Assembly (NCBI RefSeq): GCF_000801955.1
Contig: NZ_JSZO01000033.1
Span: 185,281 to 249,280 of the forward strand
From: Ralstonia sp. A12
GTDB taxonomy: Bacteria; Pseudomonadota; Gammaproteobacteria; Burkholderiales; Burkholderiaceae
Length of the DNA: 64,000 nt
Direction of reading: 5' to 3'
The position numbers were made by a program, and so were the translations under genes. Numbering within the stretch: position 1 is the first letter of the stretch; each line of letters starts with the position of its first letter. The notes below the pieces were generated by a model, which had not been told where the DNA came from, did not search any database, and saw only the letters and a program-made list of their open reading frames with translations. Below, in pieces: positions 34,480 through 44,756 of the stretch.

Positions 34480-36801
34480 ATGACGACCATCCACACCCTC
34501 GGCTACCCGCGCATCGGCGCTCAGCGCGAGCTGAAGTTCGCCCTCGAATCGTTCTGGAGGGGCGCGTCTTCGGAAGACGACCTGCGTGCCACCGGCCGCG
34601 CATTGCGCGAGCGCCACTGGGCGGCCCAGCGTGATGCAGGGCTGGATTTCGTGACCGTGGGCGACTTCGCCTGGTATGACCAGGTACTGCAAACGGCCGC
34701 TCTACTTGGTGCCCTCCCCACCCGCTACGGTGTCGACGCAACGCAGCTCACGCTGGCGCAATCGTTCGTGCTGGCACGCGGCAATGCCGACCACGCGGCC
34801 ATGGAGATGACCAAGTGGTTCGATACCAACTACCACTACCTCGTACCGGAACTCACGCCGGACCTCCGTTTTGGCCCCGGTACTGAATGGCTCTTCGACG
34901 AGGTACGTGAAGCGCAGGCGGCAGGCCATCGCGTGAAGGTGGCGCTGATCGGGCCGGTCACGTTCCTGCATCTGTCCAAGGCGCGCAATGGCTTGACCGA
35001 CAAGCTCACGCTGCTGCCGCAGGTGCTGCGGGCCTACGCCACCGTGCTCCAGCGCCTGGCTGCGCTGAACGTGGAATGGGTGCAGATCGACGAACCGGCG
35101 CTGGTGCTCGACCTGCCGCAGGCCTGGGTTGAAGCATTTGGCCCGGCCTATCAAACGCTGGCGGCCGCCAATGGCCCGAAGCTGCTGCTAACCACGTACT
35201 TTGAAGCCGCCTCACACCATGCGGCGCTGATCAAGTCGCTGCCGGTTGCCGGTGTGCATCTGGATATCGTGCGTGCGCCGGAACAGCTTGCTGCCTTCGC
35301 ACCGTGGCCCGCCGACAAGGTGCTGTCCGTGGGCGTGATCGATGGCCGCAACATCTGGCGCACGGACCTTGCACGCGTGCTGGAACGCGTAGCACCGCTG
35401 GCCGAAGCCTTCGGCGATCGTCTGTGGATCGCACCGAGCTGCTCGCTGCTGCATGTGCCGGTGGACCTGTCTGCCGAAACCCGGCTCGACGACGAACTCC
35501 AGGGCTGGCTGGCCTTTGCACGCCAGAAGCTGGACGAACTGGTCGTGCTCAAGCGCGCGGTGGTCGAGGGGCCGGCCGCAGTGCAAAGCGCACTCGATGA
35601 CAACCGCGCTGCCATTGCCACGCGCACCCAATCGCGCCGCGTACACAACGCTAGCGTCAAGCGCCGCGTGGCTGCCATCCGTGCAGAGGATGCGGAACGC
35701 GCCGCGCCTTACCCCACGCGCGCAGAAGCCCAGCAAGCACGCCTGAATCTGCCGCTGCTGCCGACCACCACCATCGGTTCCTTCCCACAAACGGCCGAGA
35801 TCCGCCAGGCCCGCGCCCAGAACAAGCGCGGTGATCTGCCTGCGCTGGACTACCTCGAACGCATGCGCGCCGAGATCACCGACGTGGTGCGCCGCCAGGA
35901 AGCCCTGGGGCTCGACGTGCTCGTGCACGGCGAAGCCGAGCGCAACGATATGGTCGAGTACTTCGGCGAGCTGCTGTGGGGTTACGCCTTCACCGCCAAC
36001 GGCTGGGTGCAGAGCTACGGCTCGCGCTGCGTGAAGCCCCCCGTCATCTACGGTGATGTGTACCGACCCGAAGCCATGACCGTCGAGTGGTCCAAGTACG
36101 CGCAAAGCCTGACCACCAAGCCGATGAAGGGCATGCTGACCGGCCCCGTGACGATGCTGCAGTGGTCGTTCGTGCGCGATGACCAGCCGCGTGAGCAAAC
36201 CGCGTTGCAGATCGCCCTGGCCCTGCGCGACGAAGTCTGCGATCTGGAAACCGCCGGCATTGCCGCCATCCAGATCGACGAACCGGCCTTCCGCGAAGGC
36301 CTGCCGCTGCGTGCGTCCGACGTGCCGGTTTACCTGGAGTGGGCGGCGCGCGCCTTCCGCGTATCCGCCTCGGGCGTGCGCAACGACACGCAGATCCACA
36401 CGCACATGTGCTATTCGGAGTTCAACGACATCCTGCCGGCCATCGCGTCAATGGATGCCGACGTGATCACCATCGAAACCTCCCGCTCGAACATGGAACT
36501 GCTGGACGCGTTTGGCGAGTTTGCGTACCCGAACGAGATCGGACCTGGCGTGTACGACATCCACTCACCGCGCGTGCCGCGTGTGGAAGAGATGGAAGCG
36601 CTGCTCGACAAGGCGGCGCAGGTGGTGCCGGTGCAGCGCCTGTGGGTGAACCCAGACTGCGGCTTGAAGACACGTGGGTGGCCGGAAGTGGAAGCAGCGC
36701 TGCAAGGCATGGTGGAAGCCACGCGCCGTTTGCGTGCCAAGCATGCCAAGGCACAGCATGCAGGCAGCAAAGCTGTGCAGGCTGAAAGCGTTACCGCCTA
36801 A
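34480..36801 (+). CDS. metE: Cobalamin-independent methionine synthase
   Basis: 773 residues from ATG 34480 ([12 protein letters not shown] is the conserved N terminus); the upstream six codons belong to no known form. Two (beta-alpha)8 barrels: an N-terminal half with [11 protein letters not shown], and a C-terminal half with [13 protein letters not shown] and the zinc ligands in [10 protein letters not shown] (His, Cys) and NPDCGLKTR (Cys). It transfers the methyl group of 5-methyltetrahydropteroyl-polyglutamate to homocysteine. Regulated by MetR from the divergent promoter; a terminator follows. Confidence 0.96.
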   Translation: MTTIHTLGYPRIGAQRELKFALESFWRGASSEDDLRATGRALRERHWAAQRDAGLDFVTVGDFAWYDQVLQTAALLGALPTRYGVDATQLTLAQSFVLARGNADHAAMEMTKWFDTNYHYLVPELTPDLRFGPGTEWLFDEVREAQAAGHRVKVALIGPVTFLHLSKARNGLTDKLTLLPQVLRAYATVLQRLAALNVEWVQIDEPALVLDLPQAWVEAFGPAYQTLAAANGPKLLLTTYFEAASHHAALIKSLPVAGVHLDIVRAPEQLAAFAPWPADKVLSVGVIDGRNIWRTDLARVLERVAPLAEAFGDRLWIAPSCSLLHVPVDLSAETRLDDELQGWLAFARQKLDELVVLKRAVVEGPAAVQSALDDNRAAIATRTQSRRVHNASVKRRVAAIRAEDAERAAPYPTRAEAQQARLNLPLLPTTTIGSFPQTAEIRQARAQNKRGDLPALDYLERMRAEITDVVRRQEALGLDVLVHGEAERNDMVEYFGELLWGYAFTANGWVQSYGSRCVKPPVIYGDVYRPEAMTVEWSKYAQSLTTKPMKGMLTGPVTMLQWSFVRDDQPREQTALQIALALRDEVCDLETAGIAAIQIDEPAFREGLPLRASDVPVYLEWAARAFRVSASGVRNDTQIHTHMCYSEFNDILPAIASMDADVITIETSRSNMELLDAFGEFAYPNEIGPGVYDIHSPRVPRVEEMEALLDKAAQVVPVQRLWVNPDCGLKTRGWPEVEAALQGMVEATRRLRAKHAKAQHAGSKAVQAESVTA

Positions 36802-36826
36802 GCGCCCGCAACACCAAAGAAAAACG

Positions 36827-36850
36827 CCAACCGATTTGGCTTTCGGTTGG
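36827..36850 (+). terminator. Probable metE terminator
   Basis: CCAACCGA (36827-36834) and TCGGTTGG (36843-36850) form an 8-bp stem followed by TGCATTTTCA. It starts 26 bp after the metE stop and lies just before the convergent crotonase gene, which it may also serve. Confidence 0.6.
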
Positions 36851-36867
36851 TGCATTTTCATACGTGT

Positions 36868-37653
36868 TCAGGTTGTCGTGTCCGGTTGCCCGTGCCGCCC
36901 TGCCCCACTGGCAAATCGCGCCGCACCGGCCACGCCTTCGGCAAATACCATTGGCGTGCCACGCGCCCCTTCCTGTCGCAGCGCCTCGGCCAGCGGCAGA
37001 TCCCACTGCGCATAAGCCGATGCGCGATCGGCCAGCATGCATTGCTGCGGAAACGCGGCAATCTCGCGGGCGAGCTGTTGCGCAGCAGCCAGTGATTCAC
37101 CGGGCTCGACCACGCGACTGGCGAGGCCCATGGCGAGCGCTTCGTCGGCGTGTACAGCGCGACCGGTCAGAATCATGTCCAGCGCCCGCCCCATACCGAC
37201 AATACGCGGCAGGCGTACCGTTCCGCCGTCGATGAGCGGCACGCCCCAGCGGCGGCAAAACACGCCGAATACGGCGTCACGCTCCACCACGCGCAAATCG
37301 GCCAACAACGCCAGTTCCAGGCCGCCTGCCACGGCGTAGCCGCTCACAGCAGCAATCAGCGGCTTCGATAGCGCCATGCGTGACGGCCCCATCGGCCCGG
37401 GTGCCCCGCCATCGGGGTCAAGGAGATTGCGCCGCGCTGGATCACCCACCGCAGCGAGATCCGCGCCCGAGCAGAAATGCCCACCGGTGCCGCCGAGCAC
37501 CGCGACGCGCAACGCATCATCGGCTTCAAAGCGCTCGAACGCGGCGAGCAGCGCGGCGGCGGTCGGTCCATCTACCGCGTTGCGGCACTCGGGCCGGTTG
37601 AGCAGGATCGTGCAGACCGGGCCATCGGTCTGGAACAGCACGGCGTCGGACAT
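36868..37653 (-). CDS. Enoyl-CoA hydratase/isomerase (crotonase) family protein
   Basis: 261 residues from ATG 37653, with GGGGAGA upstream; the longer frame runs into the RND gene. Crotonase landmarks: GGHFCSGADL (oxyanion hole), SGYAVAGGLELALLADLRV with the first catalytic Glu, and GVPLIDGGTVRLPRIVG. The second Glu of true hydratases is not found at its place (region VFCRRWGVP), so it may be an isomerase, hydrolase or other crotonase. It follows the RND operon by 38 bp on the same strand and could be co-transcribed by readthrough. Confidence 0.85.
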   Translation of the reverse strand: MSDAVLFQTDGPVCTILLNRPECRNAVDGPTAAALLAAFERFEADDALRVAVLGGTGGHFCSGADLAAVGDPARRNLLDPDGGAPGPMGPSRMALSKPLIAAVSGYAVAGGLELALLADLRVVERDAVFGVFCRRWGVPLIDGGTVRLPRIVGMGRALDMILTGRAVHADEALAMGLASRVVEPGESLAAAQQLAREIAAFPQQCMLADRASAYAQWDLPLAEALRQEGARGTPMVFAEGVAGAARFASGAGRHGQPDTTT

Positions 37654-37691
37654 GGGTGGTCTCCCCGGCTTGGGACCGCCCGATGCTACAC

Positions 37692-40600
37692 CTAGCGCGT
37701 GCCGCGCTCCGATGCGGGCTCGCCCTGGTGCCCGTGATGGCGCGCACTGCGAAACTTGCGCAGCATCCACTCCTTGATGTCGTCCACCTTCTCAAACACC
37801 ACAGGCACCACCAGCAGGCTCAGCAACGTGGAGGTCAGCAGACCACCGATCACCGCTACCGCCATCGGCGCACGGAAGCCCGCATCGCCTTCCAGGCCAA
37901 GCGCCATCGGCACCATGCCGGCCGTCATCGCCACGGTGGTCATGACAATGGGGCGAGCACGCTTGTGGCACGCATCAATGATGGCGTCGGTGCGCGACAT
38001 GCCCATGTCACGCCGGGCCACGATGGCGTATTCCACCAGCAGGATCGAGTTCTTGGTCACGATGCCCATCAGCATCAACAGGCCGATCAGCGCCGGCAAT
38101 GACAGGCTGAAGCCGAACAACGCCAGCAACCCGAACGCGCCACCCACCGACAGCGGCAGCGCCGCCAGAATCGTCACCGGCTGCGTGAAGTCGTGGAACA
38201 GCAGCACCAGCACCGCATACACGCACAGCACCCCCGCGACCATGGCCAGGAAGAAGCTGCCGAAGAGTTCCTGCATGCCCTCCACATCGCCCGCCGCAAT
38301 ACGACGTACGCCCGGCGGCAGGTTCTTGATGGATGGCAGCGCCTCCACCGCCATGTTGGTGTCGCCCAGCGCACGCCCCTCCAGCCCCACGCTGATGGTG
38401 ATGTTGCGGCTGCGGTCGTAGCGGTCGATCTGCGCGGGGCCGCTGGCGATGGAGATGTCTGCGATGTTCTCCAGCGGCACCGCGCCGTTGCGGCCCAACA
38501 CGCGCAACTGCCGGATCGTGTCGATCTGGTTGCGCGCCTTCGGGTCCAGCTCTACGCGGATGTACACCTGCCGCTCGGGCAGGTTCAGCTTGGGCAGGTT
38601 GACGTCGTAGTCACCGGCGGTGGCCACACGCACGGCCTGGCCAATGGCGGCCGCGGTAACGCCTTGCTGCGCTGCACGCGCGAAGTCCGGACGGATGACG
38701 ATTTCAGGCCGCAACAGGCTCGCCGAAGACGTGATCGCACCCAGGCCCGGCACGGTGCGTAGATCGCGCATCACATCGCGGGCGGACTGCTGCAGCGTGG
38801 TAGGGTCATCGCCGGTCAGCACCACCTGCAATTGCTCGCCGGAACCCACCGCGCCAAATGAAATGCGCACGCCCGGCACACCCTCCAGCATCTCGCGCAA
38901 CTGGCGTTGCACCGCTTGTTGCTTGATGCTGCGGTCATGCCTGTCCGTGAGCGAGATCGTGAGCGTGCCCGTCCGCACCTCGCCACCGCTGGAACCCGGC
39001 ACGCCGGCCATGACGCCGGAGCCGATGGCCGTATAGACGTGGCGGACTTCCTTGTGCTGCATGACGATCTTGCGCACGCGCTCGGTGTTGTCGCGGGTCT
39101 GGGCGATGGTGCTGCCGGGCGGGCTTTCCACCGTCATCTGCAGTTGCGCCCAGTCTTCAGGCGGCAGGAAGGTGGCGGGAATCAATCCAATGATGGCGAC
39201 TGATACGACGAAGAACGCCGCAGCCATGCCACCCGTCTTCCACGGGTGCACCAGGCACCAGCGCGCCGCCTGCAGGTAGCGCGTCATGATCCAGCTGTCG
39301 CGGTTGGGCTCGTCCTGCGGCTTGAGCATGTAGGCGGCCATCATGGGCGTGAGCAAGCGCGCCACCAGCAATGACGCCAGCACCGCCAGCGAGGCGGTCC
39401 ACCCGAACTGCTTGAAGAACTTGCCCGAGATACCGCCCATGAAGGCCGTCGGCAGGAACACCGCCACCAGCGTGAGCGAGGTGGCGATCACGGCGAGGCC
39501 GATCTCCTGCGCGGCCTCCATCGCCGCCTCCAGCGGCTTCTTGCCATCACGCAGGTGGCGCACGATGTTCTCCACCTCCACGATGGCATCGTCGACGAGA
39601 ATCCCGACCACCAGCGTGAGCGCCAGGAGCGTAATGCCGTTGAGCGTGAAATCCAGCAACTGCATGGCGGCGAACGTCGGGATGATCGACAGCGGCAGCG
39701 CCACCGCCGACACGAACGTCGCCCGCCAGTCGCGCAGGAACAACCACACCACCAGCACAGCCAGGATGGCGCCTTCGTACAGCGCATCCATCGATGCCTT
39801 GTACGAATCCGCCACCGGCTTGACCATGTTGAAGACCTCGGTCACATGCACGTTGGGGCGCTCGGCCTGCAGTTTGGCGATGGCCTCGCGCACACCCTTG
39901 GCCACCGAGACTTCACTGGCGCCACGCGAGCGGAACACCTGGAAGCTCACCACCGGCTTGCCGTCAAACAGCGCCATCTGACGCGGCTCGGCAGCGGTGT
40001 CGCGCACTTCGGCTACATCTGAGAGGCGAACGCGCCGTCCATCCGATAGCGGGATGTCCATCTGCGCCAGCTCACGCGCGCTCTTTACGGTGCCGAGCGT
40101 GCGCACGGCCTGCTCCTGCCCGCCGATATTGCCGCGGCCGCCCGGCGCCTCCTGCTGCATGCCACGCACCTGCGTGCTGATGTCAGCCGCCGTCACGTTC
40201 AGGGCTTGCAGGCGCACAGGGTCGAGCTGCACGCGCACCTCGCGGTCCACCCCGCCTTGGCGCGTGACCTTGGCCACGCCGCGCACCGACAGCAACCGCT
40301 TGTTGACGACGTTGTCGACAAACCAGGAGAGGTCCTCCGCGTCCATGTCGGGCGCTTCCACGGCGTACGTCAGCACCGGCAGGCCGGCAAACGTCACGCG
40401 CGAAATCACCGGCTCCTGCACGTCAGACGGCAATTGCGCGCGGATACGGCTGACCGCGTCACGCACATCGTTGACCGCTTCCTGCACATCCTTCTCAAGC
40501 TGGAACTCGACCATCGTGGTCGAACTGCCATCGTTGATGGTGGACGTGATGTGCTTGATCGCACCGATGCTGGCGATGCTGTCTTCAATCTTGCGCGTGA

Positions 40601-40787
40601 CCTCCGTCTCCATCTGCGTGGGCGTGGCGCCGGGCAGGCTGGCGGTAATGGACACCGCGGGAAAGTCGATGTCCGGAAAATTCTGGATCGGCAGCATCTT
40701 GAACGACACCAGCCCCGCCACCGTGATCAGGATGAACAACAGGATCGACGGAATGGGCTTGCGGATCGCCCAGGCAGAGAAGTTCAT
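37692..40787 (-). CDS. RND efflux pump inner-membrane transporter
   Basis: 1031 residues, full length for HAE1-type pumps. Twelve membrane helices with two large periplasmic loops; the TM4 proton-relay aspartates are in VVGILVDDAIVEVENI. N terminus MNFSAWAIRKPIPSILLFILI and the segment PGATPTQMETEVTRKIEDSI are typical. It uses the proton gradient to export hydrophobic drugs or solvents through the adaptor and outer-membrane channel encoded upstream. Its start overlaps the adaptor stop by four bases (ATGA). No local repressor gene in the cluster. Confidence 0.93.
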   Translation of the reverse strand: MNFSAWAIRKPIPSILLFILITVAGLVSFKMLPIQNFPDIDFPAVSITASLPGATPTQMETEVTRKIEDSIASIGAIKHITSTINDGSSTTMVEFQLEKDVQEAVNDVRDAVSRIRAQLPSDVQEPVISRVTFAGLPVLTYAVEAPDMDAEDLSWFVDNVVNKRLLSVRGVAKVTRQGGVDREVRVQLDPVRLQALNVTAADISTQVRGMQQEAPGGRGNIGGQEQAVRTLGTVKSARELAQMDIPLSDGRRVRLSDVAEVRDTAAEPRQMALFDGKPVVSFQVFRSRGASEVSVAKGVREAIAKLQAERPNVHVTEVFNMVKPVADSYKASMDALYEGAILAVLVVWLFLRDWRATFVSAVALPLSIIPTFAAMQLLDFTLNGITLLALTLVVGILVDDAIVEVENIVRHLRDGKKPLEAAMEAAQEIGLAVIATSLTLVAVFLPTAFMGGISGKFFKQFGWTASLAVLASLLVARLLTPMMAAYMLKPQDEPNRDSWIMTRYLQAARWCLVHPWKTGGMAAAFFVVSVAIIGLIPATFLPPEDWAQLQMTVESPPGSTIAQTRDNTERVRKIVMQHKEVRHVYTAIGSGVMAGVPGSSGGEVRTGTLTISLTDRHDRSIKQQAVQRQLREMLEGVPGVRISFGAVGSGEQLQVVLTGDDPTTLQQSARDVMRDLRTVPGLGAITSSASLLRPEIVIRPDFARAAQQGVTAAAIGQAVRVATAGDYDVNLPKLNLPERQVYIRVELDPKARNQIDTIRQLRVLGRNGAVPLENIADISIASGPAQIDRYDRSRNITISVGLEGRALGDTNMAVEALPSIKNLPPGVRRIAAGDVEGMQELFGSFFLAMVAGVLCVYAVLVLLFHDFTQPVTILAALPLSVGGAFGLLALFGFSLSLPALIGLLMLMGIVTKNSILLVEYAIVARRDMGMSRTDAIIDACHKRARPIVMTTVAMTAGMVPMALGLEGDAGFRAPMAVAVIGGLLTSTLLSLLVVPVVFEKVDDIKEWMLRKFRSARHHGHQGEPASERGTR

Positions 40788-41926
40788 GGCTTCGCTCCCG
40801 CCGGTGCCGATGCAGGCGCGCCGGCCGCAGCCACGCGCACAAGATCACCGTCACTCAGGAAGGCGGCCCCTGCGGCAACCACCGCGTCGTTCGCGTCAAT
40901 GCCTTGCGTGATCTCCACCTGACCACCCTGACGACGGCCGAGCACGACCTTGGTCTGGCGCACGCGGTTCTGTGGGCCGACCACCATCGCGTAGTCGTAG
41001 CCATCGCGCGAGAAGACCGCGGTCTCTGCCACTGTCTTGGCGGGCGCATCGCCCAACTGCACATCGCCTGACAGGTACATGCCGGCTTTTATACCGGTGC
41101 TGCCGGCTTCGGGCGGCAGATCGACATAGACGAGACCATTGCGCGTGTTGGCATCCACCGTGGGCGCAATCTGGCGCACGCGGCCGTTGACGATGCCGCC
41201 ATCCATGCGGCGCAAGCGCACGGCCTGGCCGGGCTGCACGCGCGGCAGCACATCGCCGTGCATCTCGGCGCGCCACTCCAGGCGGTTCTTGCGGATCAGC
41301 TTGAAGAGTTCGGTGCCCGACGACACCACGGCACCGACGGTGGCCGAACGCGCGCTGATCACGCCGTCATCCGGCGCCACCACCCGCGTATAACGCAACC
41401 GCAGTTGCTGGCTGTCGAACTGCGCACGCGCTGACGCGAGCTTGGCCGCTGCCGTCTTGGCCTGCGTGTCGTACTGCACCAGATCCTGTTGGCTGATGGC
41501 ACCGCTCTTGTCCAACTCGTGTGCACGGCGGGCTTCGCCGGCAGCCTGCGCTGCAGAAGCTTCGGCCTCTGCCAGCGCGGCGCGTTGCGCGGCAACGTCG
41601 GCGCGCACCGTCTCGTCCGACAGGCGCGCAAGCAGTTGCCCCTGCTTGACGACATCCCCCACGTTGACGAGCACCTCCGCCAGCTTCAATCCGCCCACCT
41701 CAGCGCCAATGCTGGCTTCCTGCCACGCCTGCACCGCGCCGCTGGCCGTAGCCGTGCGCGGCCACACCTGCTGCGTGAGATGCGTCACGTTCACGGTCAG
41801 CGCCGGCTTGGGCGCAGGCTGTTCCTTGCCCGGTTGCTTGCTCTCGGGCGCAGCCTTGCCGCACGCCGCCAGCACGCCGGCCAACACCAGGGCCAGCCCT
41901 GTCATCCAAACACGTTGTCCTGTCAT
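40784..41926 (-). CDS. RND periplasmic adaptor lipoprotein
   Basis: 380 residues. Signal with lipobox LAAC (Cys22). It has the membrane-fusion-protein order: a beta-barrel/lipoyl start (GAEVGGLKLAEVLVNVGDVVKQGQLLARL), an alpha-helical hairpin rich in Ala (about 100-155), a lipoyl second half (DDGVISARSATVGAVV) and barrel domains. It links the inner-membrane pump to the outer-membrane channel. Four-base overlaps with both neighbours show tight translational coupling. Confidence 0.92.
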   Translation of the reverse strand: MTGQRVWMTGLALVLAGVLAACGKAAPESKQPGKEQPAPKPALTVNVTHLTQQVWPRTATASGAVQAWQEASIGAEVGGLKLAEVLVNVGDVVKQGQLLARLSDETVRADVAAQRAALAEAEASAAQAAGEARRAHELDKSGAISQQDLVQYDTQAKTAAAKLASARAQFDSQQLRLRYTRVVAPDDGVISARSATVGAVVSSGTELFKLIRKNRLEWRAEMHGDVLPRVQPGQAVRLRRMDGGIVNGRVRQIAPTVDANTRNGLVYVDLPPEAGSTGIKAGMYLSGDVQLGDAPAKTVAETAVFSRDGYDYAMVVGPQNRVRQTKVVLGRRQGGQVEITQGIDANDAVVAAGAAFLSDGDLVRVAAAGAPASAPAGAKP

Positions 41927-43515
41927 GAAGCGTTTCCGTTGTGCGCCGGGGCCATTGCGGCCGGCGCGGGAGCCTTGGAAGAATTCGGTTGGGCGTTGCC
42001 GGCGGCGTCGGCATCATCTGCGTGCCAGCCACCGCCCGCGGCCTTGTACAGCGCGACCCACGCCTGCGCGCGTTCGAGCCTCACAGCCGCCAGGGATTGC
42101 GATGCCTGCAGCGTCGTACGTCGCACGTCCTCAAGCTGCAGCAGGCTGCCGGCGCCCAGGCGATAGCGCGCGTTGGCCGCCTCCAGCACCTTCGTGTATT
42201 GCGTATCGGCCGTGGTGGCGGCATCCAGGCGGCGGTCCGCCGCGTCCAGACGCACCAGCGCATCTTCGACTTCCTGCACGGCCTGGCGCACCTTCCCGCG
42301 GTAGCTGGCCAGCGCCTGGTCGTAGCGTGCACGTGCGGTTTCCACACGCGCCGCGCCCGCACCACCTTCGAAGATCGGCAGCGACACCGAGGGCCCGAAC
42401 GACCACGACTTGCTCGTGAACGACTGCCCGCTCACGCGAAACGAGTTGATGCCGATGGAGCCCACCAACGTGAGCGACGGCAAGCGGCTCGCCACCGCAA
42501 CACCAATGTCCGCACTGGCCGCTGCCACCGCGCGTTCCGACGACGACACATCTGGCCGCTGCGACAGCACCCGCGCTGGCACGTCGTGCACGCCGGCGTC
42601 AGGCGGCGCAGGAATCTGCGCACTCGCCTTGGCCAACAGGGTGTTCAGTGCTTCGTGGTCCAAGCCGGTGAGCGTGACGAGCTTGTCAATGCCCTGCGCG
42701 CATTGGGCTCGCTGCCCTTCCAGCGCGTTGATGGCATCAGCTACAGTGGCCTGCGCCTGCGCATAGTCAGCCGGCGCGACAAAGCCCGTGCGGAACTTGC
42801 GCTCGGTCAGCGTGAGCGTTTCCTGCCGTGAAGTGAGCGTCGTCGCACCAATGTCGACCAGCGCTTCGCACTCACGCTGCTGCAGATAGGTGTTGGCGAC
42901 TTCCGCCGCGAGTGTCACGCGGGCATCGTGCCAATCGGCCTCGCTGGCCTCCAGGCGCGCATCGGCACCCTCCAAGCTGCGGCGCTTACCGCCAAACAGG
43001 TCGATCTCCCAAGACGCATCGGCCTGTGCCGCCAGCGTGGTGATGGTGCCCAGCCCCAGCGTCGGGCTCACCGTGCCGCCGGGCAATCCGCCAAAGCTCG
43101 AACCACCGGCGAACTCACTGCTACCGAACCCGCCCTGCCGCGATGCCGAGCCGCTGCCCTTCAACTGGGGAAAGAACGCCGCCCGGCTGGTAGAGACACT
43201 TGCGCGTGCCTCGCGCACGCGCCCGACCGCCTGGGCGATGGTGGGACTGGTGGTGTCGGCTTGCTCGACAAGCTGCGTCAGCACCGGATCGTGAAACTGC
43301 TCCCACCAGCGCGCCAGCGCCATGCGGTTGCCGTGGTGCGGCAACGTGGCGTGCCAGCCTTGCGGCGCTTCGGTGCCCTTCAATTGCGGCGTGCCGTAGT
43401 CGGGGCCGACAGCGCAGCCTGCCAGCAGCATCGCCAGTATCAGGGGCGCATAACGGACACAACGTCGGGCAGGACCGCCGGAGGGTATGCCCCCAGCGCG
43501 TCGACCTGTTTTCAT
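41923..43515 (-). CDS. RND outer-membrane factor, NodT family lipoprotein
   Basis: 530 residues. A long positive N terminus is followed by LILAMLLAGC (Cys34), a lipobox, then AVGPDYGTPQL, the normal start of NodT/OprM-type channels. Two repeats with the coiled-coil helices (RVREARASVSTSRAAFFPQLKG; RARYDQALASYRGKVRQAVQEVEDAL) are visible. It forms the trimeric exit duct of the pump. First gene of the operon; a 267-bp region separates it from the divergent DUF2520 gene, with no clear operator seen. Confidence 0.92.
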   Translation of the reverse strand: MKTGRRAGGIPSGGPARRCVRYAPLILAMLLAGCAVGPDYGTPQLKGTEAPQGWHATLPHHGNRMALARWWEQFHDPVLTQLVEQADTTSPTIAQAVGRVREARASVSTSRAAFFPQLKGSGSASRQGGFGSSEFAGGSSFGGLPGGTVSPTLGLGTITTLAAQADASWEIDLFGGKRRSLEGADARLEASEADWHDARVTLAAEVANTYLQQRECEALVDIGATTLTSRQETLTLTERKFRTGFVAPADYAQAQATVADAINALEGQRAQCAQGIDKLVTLTGLDHEALNTLLAKASAQIPAPPDAGVHDVPARVLSQRPDVSSSERAVAAASADIGVAVASRLPSLTLVGSIGINSFRVSGQSFTSKSWSFGPSVSLPIFEGGAGAARVETARARYDQALASYRGKVRQAVQEVEDALVRLDAADRRLDAATTADTQYTKVLEAANARYRLGAGSLLQLEDVRRTTLQASQSLAAVRLERAQAWVALYKAAGGGWHADDADAAGNAQPNSSKAPAPAAMAPAHNGNAS

Positions 43516-43782
43516 GAATGTTGTCCTTCGGGAATGCAGCCGGAATTATGCCCAGTCAAGCGTCTGCGAGACACCCACACCTGCAACGCGCTCAGCCAAC
43601 CCACGAGAAGCGGTCAGGCGATGCTCAGCGAAAGTGCACGCCTGCGGCTGCCTTGCTCAGCACTCGGCGTACCCCACTTTCCTGCACGCGCATTGGCGGT
43701 TACGAAAAAATCACGGCAGTTAATTGCGAATATGAAGGGGCGCCGGGCTTATGATCCGCCCGTTCTGACGCGGGGTTCACGT

Positions 43783-44664
43783 ATGTCTTCTTTAGCAATC
43801 GAGGCGCCAGTTTCGGTCGGCTGGATCGGCGCGGGTCGCCTGGCGCGAGCACTGGCCACGCGGGCGTATCACGCGGGCGTACCTAGCGTTGCGGTGGCCA
43901 GTCGTACGCAAGCCAATGCGGCGTGGCTGGCGCAGGCCACGGGTGCCAAGGCGCTCGATGCGCAAGGCGTGGCCGATGCGGCGGACTGGGTCTTCATCAC
44001 TGTGCCGGATGATGCGATTGCCCGCGTCGCGGCCGGTGTGCGCTGGCGACCTGGGCAGCTCGTGGTCCATTGCAGCGGCGCGGGAGAACGCGATCTGCTC
44101 GACACCGCCCGCCAGGCCGGTGCAGATACGGCCAGCCTTCACCCCCTCTTCCTCTTTGCTGGTTTGCCAGACGACGCCGAACGCCTGGGCGGCGCATCCA
44201 TCGCCATTGACGCGGACGCCCCGCACGACGCGGCGCTCGCCAGCTTTGCGCAACGCCTCGGCTGCACACCGCTGAAGGTCCGACCCGGACAACGCGCGCT
44301 GTACCACGCGGGGGCCAACTACGCTGCCAGCTTCTTGCTGTGCGCACTGCATGAGGCCGCCACGCTGTGGCAGGCCGCGGGCATCGACCGCGATGCTGCT
44401 GTTGCCGCCATGTGGCCGCTGGTGGACGGCACGCTGGCCGCCGCCCGCGCGCGCGGCCTGGCCGGCGCACTGGCCGGGCCGGTCTCGCGTGGCGACGGCG
44501 GCGTGATCGACAAACACTTGCATGCGCTGGGGGCGCTCGGCGCGGATCATGCTGCGCTGTACACCGCGCTCACACGGCGCGCACTGGCATTGGCGGCCGA
44601 ACGCGGCGCGCCGTCCACCGACGTGCTGACGGACATCGCCTCGCGAATCAACGGAGCACACTAA
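43783..44664 (+). CDS. Rossmann/DUF2520 domain protein
   Basis: 293 residues from ATG 43783; the frame is open far upstream but there overlaps the pump gene and has no signal. Residues 10-130 are an NAD(P)-binding Rossmann domain (GWIGAGRLARALA); residues about 145-285 are the helical DUF2520 domain with HPLFLF and YHAGANYAASFLL. It resembles pyrroline-5-carboxylate reductase and 6-phosphogluconate dehydrogenase in layout. Substrate unknown. The MFS gene follows by 92 bp. Confidence 0.85.
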   Translation: MSSLAIEAPVSVGWIGAGRLARALATRAYHAGVPSVAVASRTQANAAWLAQATGAKALDAQGVADAADWVFITVPDDAIARVAAGVRWRPGQLVVHCSGAGERDLLDTARQAGADTASLHPLFLFAGLPDDAERLGGASIAIDADAPHDAALASFAQRLGCTPLKVRPGQRALYHAGANYAASFLLCALHEAATLWQAAGIDRDAAVAAMWPLVDGTLAAARARGLAGALAGPVSRGDGGVIDKHLHALGALGADHAALYTALTRRALALAAERGAPSTDVLTDIASRINGAH

Positions 44665-44756
44665 CGCGCGCTGCCGTCATGGGGATCGGGCAAGGCGCAT
44701 GCACCAATCCAGCGCACGCCCTACAATCGGCAGCTTGCCCGCAAGCCTGCCCTGCC

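Noticed and set aside
42928..43782. Upstream extension of the DUF2520 frame
   Set aside because: It runs antisense through the outer-membrane factor gene; homology and start begin at 43783.
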